Positions 5,045 through 5,105 of a stretch of DNA of 5,105 bases are shown here, piece by piece. The translations under genes were made by a program, and so were the position numbers. This DNA is from an uncultured Trueperaceae bacterium (lineage in GTDB: Bacteria > Deinococcota > Deinococci > Deinococcales > Trueperaceae). A model generated the notes under the pieces. The model worked only from the letters and a program-made list of their open reading frames with translations. It ran no database searches and was not told where the DNA came from. The stretch's first letter is position 1; the number at the start of each line of letters is the position of its first letter. The stretch spans positions 1 through 5,105 of the forward strand of contig CALCHY010000380.1 of assembly GCA_937907415.1 (NCBI GenBank). Direction: 5' to 3'.

Positions 5045-5105
5045 CGTCCTGCACCAGTAGCTCAGTGGATAGAGCAGCCGCCTTCTAAGCGGTAGGTCGA
5101 GGGTT
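5045..5105 (+). other. Possible attachment-site region (integrase end / tRNA 5' part)
   Basis: The integrase stops at 5044 and the tRNA begins at 5051. Since phage attachment sites usually lie next to the integrase gene, the element/host junction may fall in this 6-base gap or in the visible tRNA part. No direct repeat can be tested because the other end of the element is not in the window. This is a position-based inference only. Confidence 0.3.
5051..5105 (+). tRNA. tRNA-Arg (anticodon TCT), 3' part beyond right edge
   Basis: The first 55 bases of a canonical tRNA are visible. They are the 5' acceptor strand GCACCAG (5051-5057), D-stem GCTC/GAGC (5060-5063 and 5072-5075) with GG in the loop, and anticodon stem GCCGC/GCGGT (5077-5081 and 5089-5093, one G-U). 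The anticodon loop CTTCTAA has TCT at 5084-5086. Variable loop AGGTC and T-stem start GAGGG TT follow. It should read AGA codons, which are rare in a high-GC genome. Only 6 bases separate it from the integrase stop and no tRNA promoter is seen just upstream. Confidence 0.93.

Noticed and set aside
1..5105. CRISPR array, insertion sequence or rRNA
   Set aside because: No regularly spaced repeats, no transposase-like product and no rRNA-like stretches were found on either strand.

Overview
The window looks like one end of a temperate phage genome (prophage), or a closely related integrative element, in a high-GC bacterium. It carries a lysogeny module (cleavable repressor plus tyrosine integrase), a divergent early operon, and a host-type tRNA-Arg gene at the right edge. 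The style of the repressor and integrase, the high GC and an apparently near-leaderless early transcript fit Deinococcota. That assignment is an impression from the sequence alone (about 50% confidence).

Left part (1-2545, minus strand): seven genes read leftwards in a very tight chain. In transcription order they encode a 90-aa helical protein, an 81-aa coiled-coil-like protein, a 66-aa four-cysteine zinc-ribbon protein, a 69-aa helical protein, a 41-aa single-span membrane peptide, a 127-aa four-cysteine protein, and a P-loop ATPase of the phage AAA_24/RecA-like kind. The ATPase C-terminus runs off the left edge. Every junction is a 4-nt stop/start overlap (GTGA or ATGA). Those overlaps set the true starts, several of which lie well inside the longest open frames. 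The ATPase is the only member with a recognisable biochemical role, probably in phage recombination or replication. The five genes between the 90-aa gene and the ATPase are short accessory early genes of unknown function.

Middle (2546-3136): an 80-nt spacer holds a perfect GC-rich stem-loop. Upstream of it are a small excisionase/MerR-type HTH gene and a Cro-like XRE repressor gene, joined by another GTGA overlap. Next comes a compact divergent control region (about 3042-3136). There a 16-bp palindrome contains the -35 hexamers of both promoters, and each promoter has the same TAATAT-type -10.

Right part (3137-5105, plus strand): a LexA/CI-type S24 repressor with an intact Ala-Gly cleavage site and Ser/Lys dyad is followed after 9 nt by a complete tyrosine integrase. 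The integrase ends 6 nt before a tRNA-Arg(TCT) gene that is cut by the window edge. Together the genes form a lysis/lysogeny switch: the repressor and Cro-like protein would compete at the shared operator. Repressor and integrase would be made together, and the leftward transcript would deliver the HTH/Xis candidate, the small early proteins and the ATPase. No gene-free stretch longer than about 100 bases exists here.
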